A stretch of 64,000 bases of DNA from Clytia hemisphaerica (Eukaryota > Cnidaria > Hydrozoa > Leptothecata > Clytiidae): assembly GCA_902728285.1 (NCBI GenBank), contig CACVBU010000879.1, forward strand, positions 548,734-612,733, in the 5' to 3' direction. The number at the start of each line of letters is the position of its first letter. Position 1 is the first letter of the stretch. The position numbers and the translations under genes are program-made. Below are positions 33,601 to 45,600 of this stretch, piece by piece. The notes under the pieces were generated by a model that saw nothing but the letters and a program-made list of their open reading frames with translations, did not search any database and was not told where the DNA came from.

Positions 33601-36600
33601 TTTACCGTCCTCAAAAGTACAAATACATAAACTCGGTATAACCTCTAGCCGTTTGGGTTCTTTAACTCAATGAACCTAATTGGAGGTAGGATCAAAACCT
33701 CACACCATATAGATAAAATACAAACCTCATGTTTCAAATAGTTCGGCGGTAATTTTTCTAACATATCATCCGCCAAACGTTGGACAACCGCTTCTCGCGT
33801 CTCTCCGCCTGTTGTCGCGCTATCTTTCGGCTGGATACTCAAAATGGTTGCCAGGCAACTTTTAGCGACACTGCTCTGATATCTGCAAAATATGAAAATA
33901 AAGATAATTTGTACTTAATACATATATTTTTAAATTTCGATTGCAAGGAAGGTGATGTAATGGACTAGTTATGATGTCGGTCCTTGGAAGTTAGGTTCAT
34001 TCAATGGGGGTACATGTTTTTTTATAGGCAAGTGACTTCCCCTTGGCCAGGCTCATGTATGCTTAAGCTTTCAAAGCATCCAGGCATAGCATATGCTTAT
34101 TATATGCTTATGAATTATAATGCTTATAATTCACCCGAGCCAATTTTTCTAAAAATCTCAGAAATTTTGAAAATATTCGATACAAAAAGCGTTCAGATTT
34201 TGGGAGCAGTGAATGTGGCTAGTCGTAAAGGTCTTTTTTACTTGATTAATTCCAAAACTGTTTGAGCAGAAAAAATTATCGACTTTGAAAATATTTCAGA
34301 CTGGCTTATATGGCTTATGTTATGCTTAGGAAATCTGCAAATCCGAGCCTTCATTAATGCTTATAAAACAAGTAATACTTTAATGGACCTACCTATTTAT
34401 AAAACGAATAATTAGAATTTAATGGAAGTAATGTATAATTTTAAATTTCGATTTATATATCTATTGGAACGGAGAAAGCAATTAAGAAACACCTTTTCGG
34501 CAGTACTAATGTGCATCTATGTGCAAAAAATCGCAAAAAACTAATGATAAAATCTCGAGAAAATCTCAAAAAACCGCTTCTTTCGGGACATTTCCGGTTC
34601 TACCGGCCGGAAATTTTTTTTTTTCGAAAATCGGGCTCCGTCACATTCGAGGGTTTATAGTAATGCACCTTTGTGCAAAAAATCAGAAAAATTGAATGAG
34701 CCAATCTCGAGAAAAGTTGGTAACTAACGAACGAACGAACTAACTAACTAACGAACACAGGTTAATTTATAGGACCTCCACCCCACCGGGGTAGGTCCAA
34801 AAAACATGTATAAAGGGTATTAACTCATTAAATGTCGTCACTCCGCAACTTCTAATTTTCAAAATGTATATTTGGATTTCAAGACACATCCCTAAGAAAA
34901 AATGCCAATCTCGAGTTTGTTTTTTATTCGGGCTGGGTAAAAAAATCGCGGCGCTCCTAGGCCCAGAAATGGAGGTATCAGACCGAACAAATAGAGTGTG
35001 ATGAAAATTCATAATTCAAGCACTTTATCACAAGAATCATTGTAAATGTAAATGAAGCACTTACGTTATATCTGCATTGGGGTGCAAGCCAAAGACTTCA
35101 GGATTATCAACCGTGGGCAAACTTTCGATATAATCCAAGTAGTGGTCACATTTATTACACTTTGGGATTGTGTAACCATGGTAAAATTTGAAGGTCGGCA
35201 AAAACATTGACTCACTGAACCAGACCTATAGATTAACCAGAAGTTTGACAATCAGTGATTTAAAGGGAGAATCAAATGTCCAAAGATGAAATATTAGAGT
35301 TGCAAGCTTTTGAATTTTGGCGTAGAAACATGTAAAAGCCCATTTTCAAAGATTTTAAATGGACTTTGGAAAAGAAATTAGACAAAATTATTTGGAAGTT
35401 AGACGAAAGTCTATCTGATTATCCCTTTACGGTATTTCGAATGACGTTGATTTAATCTATCACGCATTGGAATAAAATTTTAATCAAAACCATTGACTAG
35501 TCAAATAAATTGAAAATGGGAGCCTAGACTGGAATACTTGATGTATACCGAGTTCATCGTTCATTACTAAGCTCATTTGACGCCAATCAATACTTCGATT
35601 ATCAGCCGGATTGAGAGAGAATGATATATGAGCAAAGGCAGAGAGTCTATCAACATATTTCCCTTAACACCCTGCCTGGAAGAGCTTGGGATTCGAACAC
35701 AGTCCATTGCGGTGAAAGTCTGTGATCGAAACCTTCACACTACCAATCGGCAGAATGTTAGTGAGATATAGTGATAGCCTTATCCAGATGGCGAGTGAAT
35801 GTTTACTGGGTTTATCGTTCTATATCTGGAATACTTGAATTGATCAAAGAAGGACACAGTATAATGTACCTTTGTGAAGGTGTTCAGAAGTCTCTTATCG
35901 TAATCGTCCGTAACTCGTCCGCCGTATTGAACCTGGCCGATCATGTATCGCACGGTTGTCCAGGAAACGCCTCGCTTGATGTCCATATCATCCAAATGGT
36001 TTTGTATAAATTGTACGGAAGACGAGAAATCTGATTGGTTGAATTCGTATGGGATATTCCAACCCAGACTCCCAAATTTGCGTCTCTCTTGGACAGTTGT
36101 GTGAAGGAAGGCGACTGCGTATAACATGGGTTTCCATTGGTGGAGGTTGGTAATGTCTAGTTGGTCTTGCGTGATTCCTAAAAATGGTTGAGAAAAATAT
36201 CATTATTGACAGTGGTATAGAAGTGATATGCATCTCCTCCTCAAAGACTGAATCTCGATGGAGATTAATTTTTTTTAATGGCTGAGGATTTGAATTCCGT
36301 TGTTTTCAAGTTAGAAAAATCAGTGGGGATGGGAAAAATAGCACAATATTTTGTAGCGAGCCCAGCTGGCACACAACGCTGTATCAACGTTTATCTAACG
36401 TTCAAAAGGTCTATATAACGTTAAGTGAACGTTAAAACAACGTTGTGTGCCAGCTGGGAGGATTTGTTTTATTTGATTATTTTCAGTGGGAATAAAAATT
36501 GGAGTATAATCTTCCATTGGAAACGATATTTTGGCTATCAAAAAAAGGAGTTCAAAAAGATAAAAAAATCTTGTATTTACCTGTGTATGTTCGTTTCAGT

Positions 36601-39600
36601 CCAGGTTTCAAGCCTTGTGGTGGCTCATTGGTAAATTTGATGGACATTTGAAGCAACGTGATCGGGAAGTGTGGATGAACTTCCGTTGTTATCCACAAGC
36701 GAAAGGAGTTGTCAACGTTTTCAGATGTGGTGATAAGGTTCATTAATTCATCCATAAATGGAAGACCCAAATGACAGTTCTGGAGTAACACCCAACCACC
36801 CTGAAAAAATTAGCTCTAGTTTAGACGGCCCATTTTTTACCCTGCCTATTCTAATTGTGAATTAATGTGGGCATAAAGTGTGCTGTCTAAAGTCAATGCA
36901 TTGCCCTCTTTTGACGTCAATGCAATGTCTTCTTTCAAACTTTTCCAGCTTTTTCAAGCAAAGATTTTAACTGCCAACTTTATGCCCTCTTTCTGCCTAC
37001 TCTAACAATTAGAATAGGCAGGGCAGAAAGTCGGCCGTCTAAACTAGAGCTTAGAATATTGTTGCACGCATTTATCTAGTTTAATCTTTATACTTGGAAA
37101 ATACAAGTGATACTTTTATGGACCTACCTGGTTATGCATTTAACACAATAATTAATATCTTACGAAGTGAAACTTTTCTGATTACCACTCTGCAAATGAC
37201 AGCATTGAGCGCACTTTTGTACAATAGTTTAATCTTTATATGAAACCCATTGAAGTAATACTGAGACCAGTGCTTTAGTTTAAGAAATCAGGAGCTTTAA
37301 AAAGGAATATTAGTCCTGTAGAATTTGGAGTCAACCTAGAAAAAATTCGAATAGAAGGGATCTATACACCGTTGGAAAGATAATTTTATCAGCTTTCGAA
37401 TGTGAGGTAGAGTCAATTTTTACACCTTGGGCAAAATAAGTTATTGACAAAAGAGTGACAGGTGGTTAATACCGAAAATGAGTTTTTAACTTTAAGTTAT
37501 TAACTTGCTCTTCTCGGACACGATGAGGTTAGAACTCAGCCCAATTAAAGTCTATTCGCTTTAAGTGTGCACTCTTTCTTGCAATCATGTAGAAACCAGT
37601 CTCAAGAAAATAACTCTTGCAATTAAGCTGGCATGGTTTTCACATGGTATCAAAAAAGAGTCACAATGGAGATTTGCCCAGAACGTTCATTTAAAGTCCA
37701 TATGCATTATAATATAACATTAAATCAACGTTGTGTGTAAACCGAGAGGACTGGTGAGGAGTTATTATGGCTTTTGGATTTGAATCGAGCCAGAAAAACA
37801 ACAACAAAAAGACATACAGTTTGCATAGATTGGTTGATCAAACGTCTTGCGTGTATTTCTTGACCTTGTCCCATTGATACTGCTCGACATTCTGGTAAAA
37901 AGAAAAAGTAAGCAATTCATTCATTTTACGGTTAACCAGATGTATAGTAAATTTGCCGCGGGTTATTTCTTGTTAAGATAATTTGGGATAGGCCATAACG
38001 GTAGAGCTTACGTCAAATATGCACATTTGATCTGGGCCTGTTAAACGTATAATAGAGCGGAGCCTCCTTAACTCGAAAACGCACAGGGGATTAAAATTTG
38101 CTCGAGTTATGGAAAGTTCAAGTTATAGAGATTTCTTTATAAGGATTTGTTAACTGAAGGAACCAGCAAACCTGTTCGAGTTAAGGAGTCATTCGTGTTG
38201 CAGAGGTACGAGTTATGGAGGCGAATCATTAGCTTTTGAAAGGATTTTTCCTCATTGTAAAAAACTCTCAAAATTGCAACCTTATTGAAATCACAAATCA
38301 AATCACATAATAGATCTTACCTAGCTTCATTCGTTTAGCCAACTGCTCGATACTGACGGTAGGATCAGAACCCATTGAAAGGAAACAGATCAAAGGTGTC
38401 TTGGTGTCACTCTCCGACCACGTTTCATGAAGATCGAGGATAACTCCTTCTGCATATTTCCGACCTAATGATTCTTCGATGTATTTTCTCGCTTGTGATA
38501 AAGTACGGTCTGGTGCCCAGGACCTGAAAACCATACCGCAGTATTTGTTTGTATCATTACATCAGAGCTTATGTACGTTCAAATGATCATTCTTTATATA
38601 AATTTTATTTCAAACAACACTTCGACCTCCCTATACAAACGTTCAGTTGAGATCATTGCTTTAACGTCAGAAAACATCAATGAAATGACCTCGACCTGAT
38701 ATGTGAGAGCATTGCCATTGGTATCCAGCACCTAGTCTATTTATTTGTATATCTTCGGGTACCTAATAAACCGGGGGTTTGGAATAAGCGGGGTTGGTGA
38801 AAAAATTCTCAAGACTTAATAAGCGGTGGTGTTGGAATAGGAAAGTCCTGGGTGAAAGATTTTTGAAAAGGAGGCTAATACAGCAGAATTAGGACAAATA
38901 AGAGGGAACTTTCAAAAACATTTTCCCAAAAATCAATAAGTGGGGGTGGAGGTGGAATAAGAATGTCCTGAGGTGGAATAAGAATGTCCTGAGGTGGAAA
39001 GTTTTCGAAAATTAATTAGGGGGACGCTTATTAGGTACCCTGTAGTAAGAAAGAGCGTTTATTTCTAAATTCTAATTACTTTACACTGAGCTTTCTCAAC
39101 CTTTACAGGCAGACTTGTTAAATAGTTAAGTAAATAAGACATGTGTTTGGGGGTCGCCTACATCGAGACACCGACGTGATTAACCTGAATCGCCGTCAAA
39201 ACCGACAGCGAAAGTCGTAAAAAGCCTTATTTTGTGACCCCTTGAAACCGAAATAACATCGTTTTTTTCTTTACACACCGACAGAAAAAAGGGTTAATAC
39301 CGACACACCGTCACACCCGTACGCCCCTAATTAACATATCAATGCAATTTGACTTTGATTTTACCTTATGAGGAGAAGTTTTCTGAAAGTATCAAGAGAG
39401 ATGTGATAACCATCAGGAATTTCCGCTTCTTCAGGCGTCTCCTTGTCAAACCAAACTTTCCACTGTTTCTCATTACGTCCGATCTGAAAAAGTGAGCAAA
39501 ATTATAAAGATATTTATATAAGATATCAATGTTGTAAACACCATAGTCATTATAAAAACACTGGTCTGGCAATGTATTGTTTTAGCTTTTTGTTAAATTT

Positions 39601-42600
39601 TCTTTTGTTACAAACAAAAGACAAGTTGCGATTTACATATTTTTTGATCACGTTACCAAAATCTCCTCTTGGGATTGGTCTATTTTCCAATCACATGATC
39701 AAAAAATTTGCAAAATAAATTGATTTTGGTACGTAAACTCCATCTTTCAACAATAAAAAGGGACAAAAGCCTTCCAGACCAGTGTTTTTATAATAAATAT
39801 GTAAACACACTACGCCGAGTAGCTCAGTTGGTAGAACATTTGCCTTACAATCCAAGGGTTGTATGTTCGATCCCCGGTCTAGGTTTATATTGTAATCTGG
39901 TCCAGGTAATAAGAGCTGAGAGAAGGTGTGGCGCTCAACCTTATAGGTCTAGCGCAAATAGATAAATGGATAGATTTCCTCAATCACGGCTCCGCCGACA
40001 GCCACCAGGATGAAAACACTTACTTTAATCACACGCTTTGAGTCATTTTTATATTACTCTGAGTTTAAAGTCGCACGACGCCATCCGGCTAGTTACTCTA
40101 TAGATAGTAAAGCCAAAATTTTATCACGAACGTTTCGGAAAATTATGTGTAGACTTTACAACAAGTATGAGAATCTAGCACAAATTCTTAAGCCAAGCAG
40201 GGGTTTTGCTTAGTTTTTGGTAGGCTGCCGAATGAAAAATTAACTCCTGGCGATTTCTAGATTCTAGGTCGGCTAATTCTTGGCAAGCGCAGTGTATTGA
40301 TTAGCGTGAAAATATACTTGTGGCGGCGAACCGAACTTTTCGAATCGTAACTTTTTCATGCCTTGGACCGGCGAAATTCGCCGTACGCTGGGCCTAAGTA
40401 AGACCCTTGGCCAAGGGCACTTTTTCGTTGTAGAGGCAATACTACTAAATAATATGTACTAAAGAAACCATCGAAATATCTGACATAGGGTAATCAATAT
40501 CAAAGAAGCACAACATTAAGCTTGGAAGTGTCCTGGTATCTGTGGAAAAATATCAAAAGCTTAACCCAATTTGGACCGGACGATTTTGATCAAACCATTT
40601 GAAAAAATATCCAAAGCTTACGCCAATTTGAACCGAGCGATTCATCCTCCTGGACATTCTCCACCTGACAAAAATTCTACCCTTGCACTTTTCAACTTAG
40701 TCTCCGGTCCGAACAAGGTAAAAGGTAAAAGTGTAATTCAGAAACATCCAGAAAGCAAACTCTGTCAGATGGTTTTTGGTTCCTACCTCATGGCGGTATA
40801 ATCTAGGGTTTTTAGCGGGAAGCTAGGAACTTCGAGTGTTTGTATTTTTGTTCCGTTTAAAACCTTATACATGTAAAAAAACAGACAACAAAACATTGTT
40901 TTAACCCTATTAGTTTAAATGCCGAGCAAATAATCGTTTTGTGTATTATCACCTGGTTGAGAATGTCAGTGAATTGTGGAAGTTTGCTCAACTCCACCAA
41001 GTTCAACCAAGTCATATCAAGGATCCATTTGCAAGGTTTTGGTGGAACCTGCTTCAAATCCAATGATGCACCTCCTAAAATGAACGAATGAATGATTAAT
41101 TTAAAAGTTGCATGGATGAATGAATGTATGGATAGGTGGATAGATGAATGAATGAATGTATGAATGAATGAATGAATGATTTAAGAATTGAACGAACGAA
41201 CGAACGAACGAACGAACGAACGAACGAACGAACGAACGAACGAACGAACGAACGAACGAACGAACGAACGAACGACGAACGAACGAACGAACGAACGACG
41301 AACGAACGAACGAACGAACGAACGAACGAACGAACGAACGAACGAACAAACTAACGAACGAACGAACGATGCAAAACCGAGACCGGCGTTTTTTCATATA
41401 ACGCGCTTTAATGCTAAACTACCTTTGATGAAAGTGGAAAATTCTCTATGTTTGATCAAATTGGATTGCATATCGATCTTCAGTGCCAGCAACAAGGTGA
41501 AAAGAAATTTGTCTTTCTCATACAAGCCACGGCATGAATATTTAAAGACGTCGTACGTCAGACAAGCAATTATGTTCGTGATACGTTTGGTCGTGATCGG
41601 TGATTGAGGGGACCTGGAAAGAAACAAATATTTCACATTACCAAGAGCACAGGTCATTTCACAGTCGAAATGATTCATGGGTAATCAGGACTGATTGCGC
41701 CCGCCCCGATAACGGTTTCCCGTTGGTTAGGCGCAAAAATCTTCAAACATTTTCAAAACTTTGGACCAATAGTAAGTCGTCATAAGCGCGCAGTACTCCT
41801 GATTACCTATTACGCTTTGGAACTGTGAAATGGCCTATTAAAGAGTCTTTATAGTCGCTTACATGTTATACAGTAATACAGGTGTGATATAGGTGTTATA
41901 TGATAACGCATTAAATGTGTTAATGTTAGTAATTCAGTCTTTTATATTATGCCCTACCCTCTCTTGAATCTAATCGTCTACCATGCCAGACATTATGTAA
42001 TTCAAGCGACCCACTCGGAAGTAGTGCCAAGAAACCCTTGCATTAACTAACGACGTGCCAACTTATTTAGAATGTCAATACACTATCAACTTTTAAAACG
42101 CGAGGAGAATGGGTTAAAGTTTACCAGGATGACGTCAAATGTGATACGTGGCAAGATGTTTTAAATAGCACCCGAGGGCCATTATTACAATGTCCATTAG
42201 CGCACAAAGTTTTGAATCTCACCTTTCGATAGCTTGATCGAATATCCCGAGAAATTGTTTGAGTGATGTTTGGTACATGCAATTAACGAAAGACATCTCG
42301 ACAATCAAAAAGTATAAAATGCTTCCACGTGTTGCAACTTTGGGAAAATGAAATCAGAAATTAATGAAAATGAAATCAGAAATTAGCAAAAACCTTCAGA
42401 TATTTTAATAAAGTAAGTAAGTCTGCGGCCGCAGTCGGATGCGACCCGAAGGCTCCTCTTTCCATAGCTATCTACCCGAAGGTAGAGGGGCCACTCTTTC
42501 TCCCTGGATTGCTCCACTTACCCTTGATCCTTTCTCTTAATTGCTGAGCATCAAGCAGAGAGGCATCAAGTACCATTTTGGGAATCTGTGGAATGAACCG

Positions 42601-45600
42601 GCCAGGGTTTGAACCCACAACCTTGCGAACCGTAGCCGGATGCTCTACCACTGCACTACGGTCGCTTTAAAGGACGTTAATAAAGGAAGATACATTTATA
42701 GAGGTTTTTCATGTTTGGTTAAGTTAAGCAGCTCCCACCATTATGAGATGGTGCATTATTTTTCCTCGGGAAGCTCTATCTAGTTTTTTTTGTATGATAT
42801 CTGTATGTATAAACCTATCAACACCTTGGCGTATTACTCGCTTACCATTTCTGAATTCTTCTCTCGCGTTGTTGATCTTAAGTTCAGTATCAGCGGCAAC
42901 TGCTAATTTCTGTGCCACCTCTTCGGCAGTCCTTTTCGTGATACTCAACACTTCGATTAAAGATTCGTCGTCCACAAGAGAGCCTATGGGAAAACAAAAA
43001 CATCAGCATGATATCCAAATAGTTATAGCTTATAACCACCGATCTTTATATACCCTGAACCAAGTTAATTCACGATTCTGATCGGAGTTGGTAAAAAGAC
43101 GTCACATTTCAAAAGTTTTGGCCTACTAATGGTAGGTCCATTTCTCGTTTCTCCTTGATATTAATTTAGATTATTAATACAAATAAATGTAAGAAAAGCA
43201 GAATGCATTTCAAATGTAAGTCCCCGTTGATAAGACCAAACATAGGGTTGAAAATCTTTTTTTGCCTGTGTGCCTGGAAAAAGCAGCGGAAACATCTCGG
43301 AAATGCTGCAAGAACACTTTCCCGGGAATGAAAAAGTGTAGCCATCCTAATTTGCAAAAAAGGGGAACAGTCAGAAAAGACACAATTAAAGGGCTTAATT
43401 TTGGAGTAATGTTTTTAAAGGAAAATTTTCACCAAAAACAAACCTTCGACACTGGTGAGGCGATACAACAAATTATCTTCCAGCTCCTTCATCTTACGTT
43501 TGTTGAAAGAAACGTCTTCAATCAGTTTCAATCGTTCTGCTTCTAACTCCTGATAGTAAACAAGTTGGTAAAACAATCACTAACTTAAAAAATGGTAGCC
43601 GATATGTAGACAAAATACTAAGTTGACTAAATACTGAGTTGACGCAAAAATTTCTGAAAATCTCGTCCTAACCCTAAACCAAGCAAATTAGTATTATCAG
43701 TGATTCGAAACCCGACTCGCTAACCACTGGGCTGAAGATTTCAGTAAAGTGAGAAAATTTACAACGTGACATACATAAAGTATGTAATGGGTAACCAGAC
43801 CTCCATACGCTCTAACCACGCTCTAGGCTTGTGTTAACTCAGAATTTAGGTGCTTCTGATAAAATCCACTCACTTTTAAAAGGTTCACTGAAAACAATAG
43901 ATTTCCATTACCATTACTCTTGAAACCCTTTGTCTAGAAAATCTCACATGCTGAGATAGGGGTGTATGTCACAGTTATTGTAAAGTGAAGTTCTCTCACA
44001 CGTTTTTTCTCTGGATTGAGAGCAGTACTTTAAAATTAAGGCAGTCGATTAGTTTTTAATACAGTTGACCCTCTCACATTCGATCTTTAAGAGGCCAACA
44101 AATATTCCAGAGAGTAAACTTTCCAGCTGTGGGGACCAATAATACAGAAAGTTCGTATACTAAAGGTTTCGAATTAAAGAGGGAGTTATCTGTATTTTCA
44201 AACAAAAATTGATGACACTAAATTTGTTCTTACGCTTTTCTCAGTGAGGATGACACGCCCAAGTAATTGATCTTCTAAACCTTTCATTGTGACCGTGAAA
44301 TCAATCATGGAGGTCCGTGCACTGATCTATAAAAATATTTCACAGGAATTGGCTTGAAGCAGTATTTAGTTTATCTCGACCGCGGTCGAAAGATGATGTA
44401 TGATGATGATCTGTAGTATAGGCTGTATAATAGGCAGCACCAGGCTTTTAGGCCTTAGCTCTAGTTTAGACGGCTGACTTTCTGCGCTGGCTCTTCTAAT
44501 TGTTAGGGTGGGAAAAATGTGGGCACAAAATAAGCTCTAGTTTAGACGACCCGCACATGTCACCCTGCCTATTTCAATTTCAAATTTAAGTTGCAGAGAT
44601 TTGGCTGTCTAAAGTCAATGCATTGCCATCTGTTGACGTCAATGCAATGTCTTCTTTCAACCTTTTCCAAGCAAAGATTTTAACAACCAACTTTGTGCCC
44701 ACTTCTCGCCTACTCAAACAATTAGAATAGGCAGGGCAGAAAGTCGACCGTCTAAACTAGAGTTTACTTCTCAAAGAGTGATAAGAGTTCTAGTTTTACG
44801 TTCAGAACGAATGAAGATATAGTAGCCTAGTTTGTAGTGACTGTTCATTGGTCAAGTAGAAGGACAATCATTCGCAGTATGTTCCTCTGAAGAATCCTGC
44901 ATTGTAACACGCATGCGTAATTTGTCGTTCTTTAAACCATATGTAGTTAATTCCCGTGATAAACAAAGAGGAATGAAGACATTTGTCGTTCTTTATGAAA
45001 TTTGTCGTTTTTTTTTGTCTATTTTTAGTAAATGCAGGATTCTTTAGATAACCCCCTTTCGCAATGGATATGTTGGGCCATCACTTATAATATTATACTT
45101 CACGTCACACTAGTTTTACTCAGGAACCTAAAAGTCCCGTGAGGCATGAGCTACTTGATAGCGGCAATAGGTTGAACCGATATTCTCTGATTGGCCAATC
45201 GAGGTTAACGTTTACAAACATTATCCCAGCTGGCACACAATGTTGTTTTAACGTTCATCTAATGTTCACAACGTCCATTAACGTTAGCGTTAGATGAACG
45301 TTGAAACAACGTTGAGTGCCGGCTGGGATCAATGTAGGTAGAACCTTTCAACACATGGAGTTTTTTTATTTACTATGGAAAATTTGAAAGGCGTATTGGT
45401 TATCATCCTTGGTGATTCCTAATTCTTCATGGGTAGGGCCCACCCCGAATGCATTCGGAGGGCTCAGATCATCTATTTATCTTAAAAATTAGACAAACCT
45501 CTGGAGTGTAAGAAGGGTTGGGCAATTTGGTTGTGATGTACATTGTGAAGCCATTCATCACGTCTACTTCTTTGTCACCGAGTTTCACCTGGAGTATAGA

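Noticed and set aside
35066-35251. 61-residue frame at dynein exon 36
   Set aside because: Wrong frame; the homologous frame [10 protein letters not shown]...FGLHPNADI is used instead.
39811-39885. Functional tRNA gene
   Set aside because: The A and B boxes are good, but the 5' and 3' ends do not form an acceptor stem and the sequence continues into a SINE body shared with 29571-29840.
41101-41607. Open frames on both strands (poly NERT and SFVR repeats)
   Set aside because: Pure product of the (CGAA)n microsatellite; both strands are open for the same reason.
42590-42667. Functional tRNA gene on the minus strand
   Set aside because: Same reasoning: a SINE head followed by a conserved non-tRNA body.
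42724-42846. Extension of dynein exon 27 beyond residue REEFRN
   Set aside because: The open frame continues, but homology stops at a GTAAGC donor, the next exon joins in phase, and the extension resembles an intronic repeat also present near 57640-57730.
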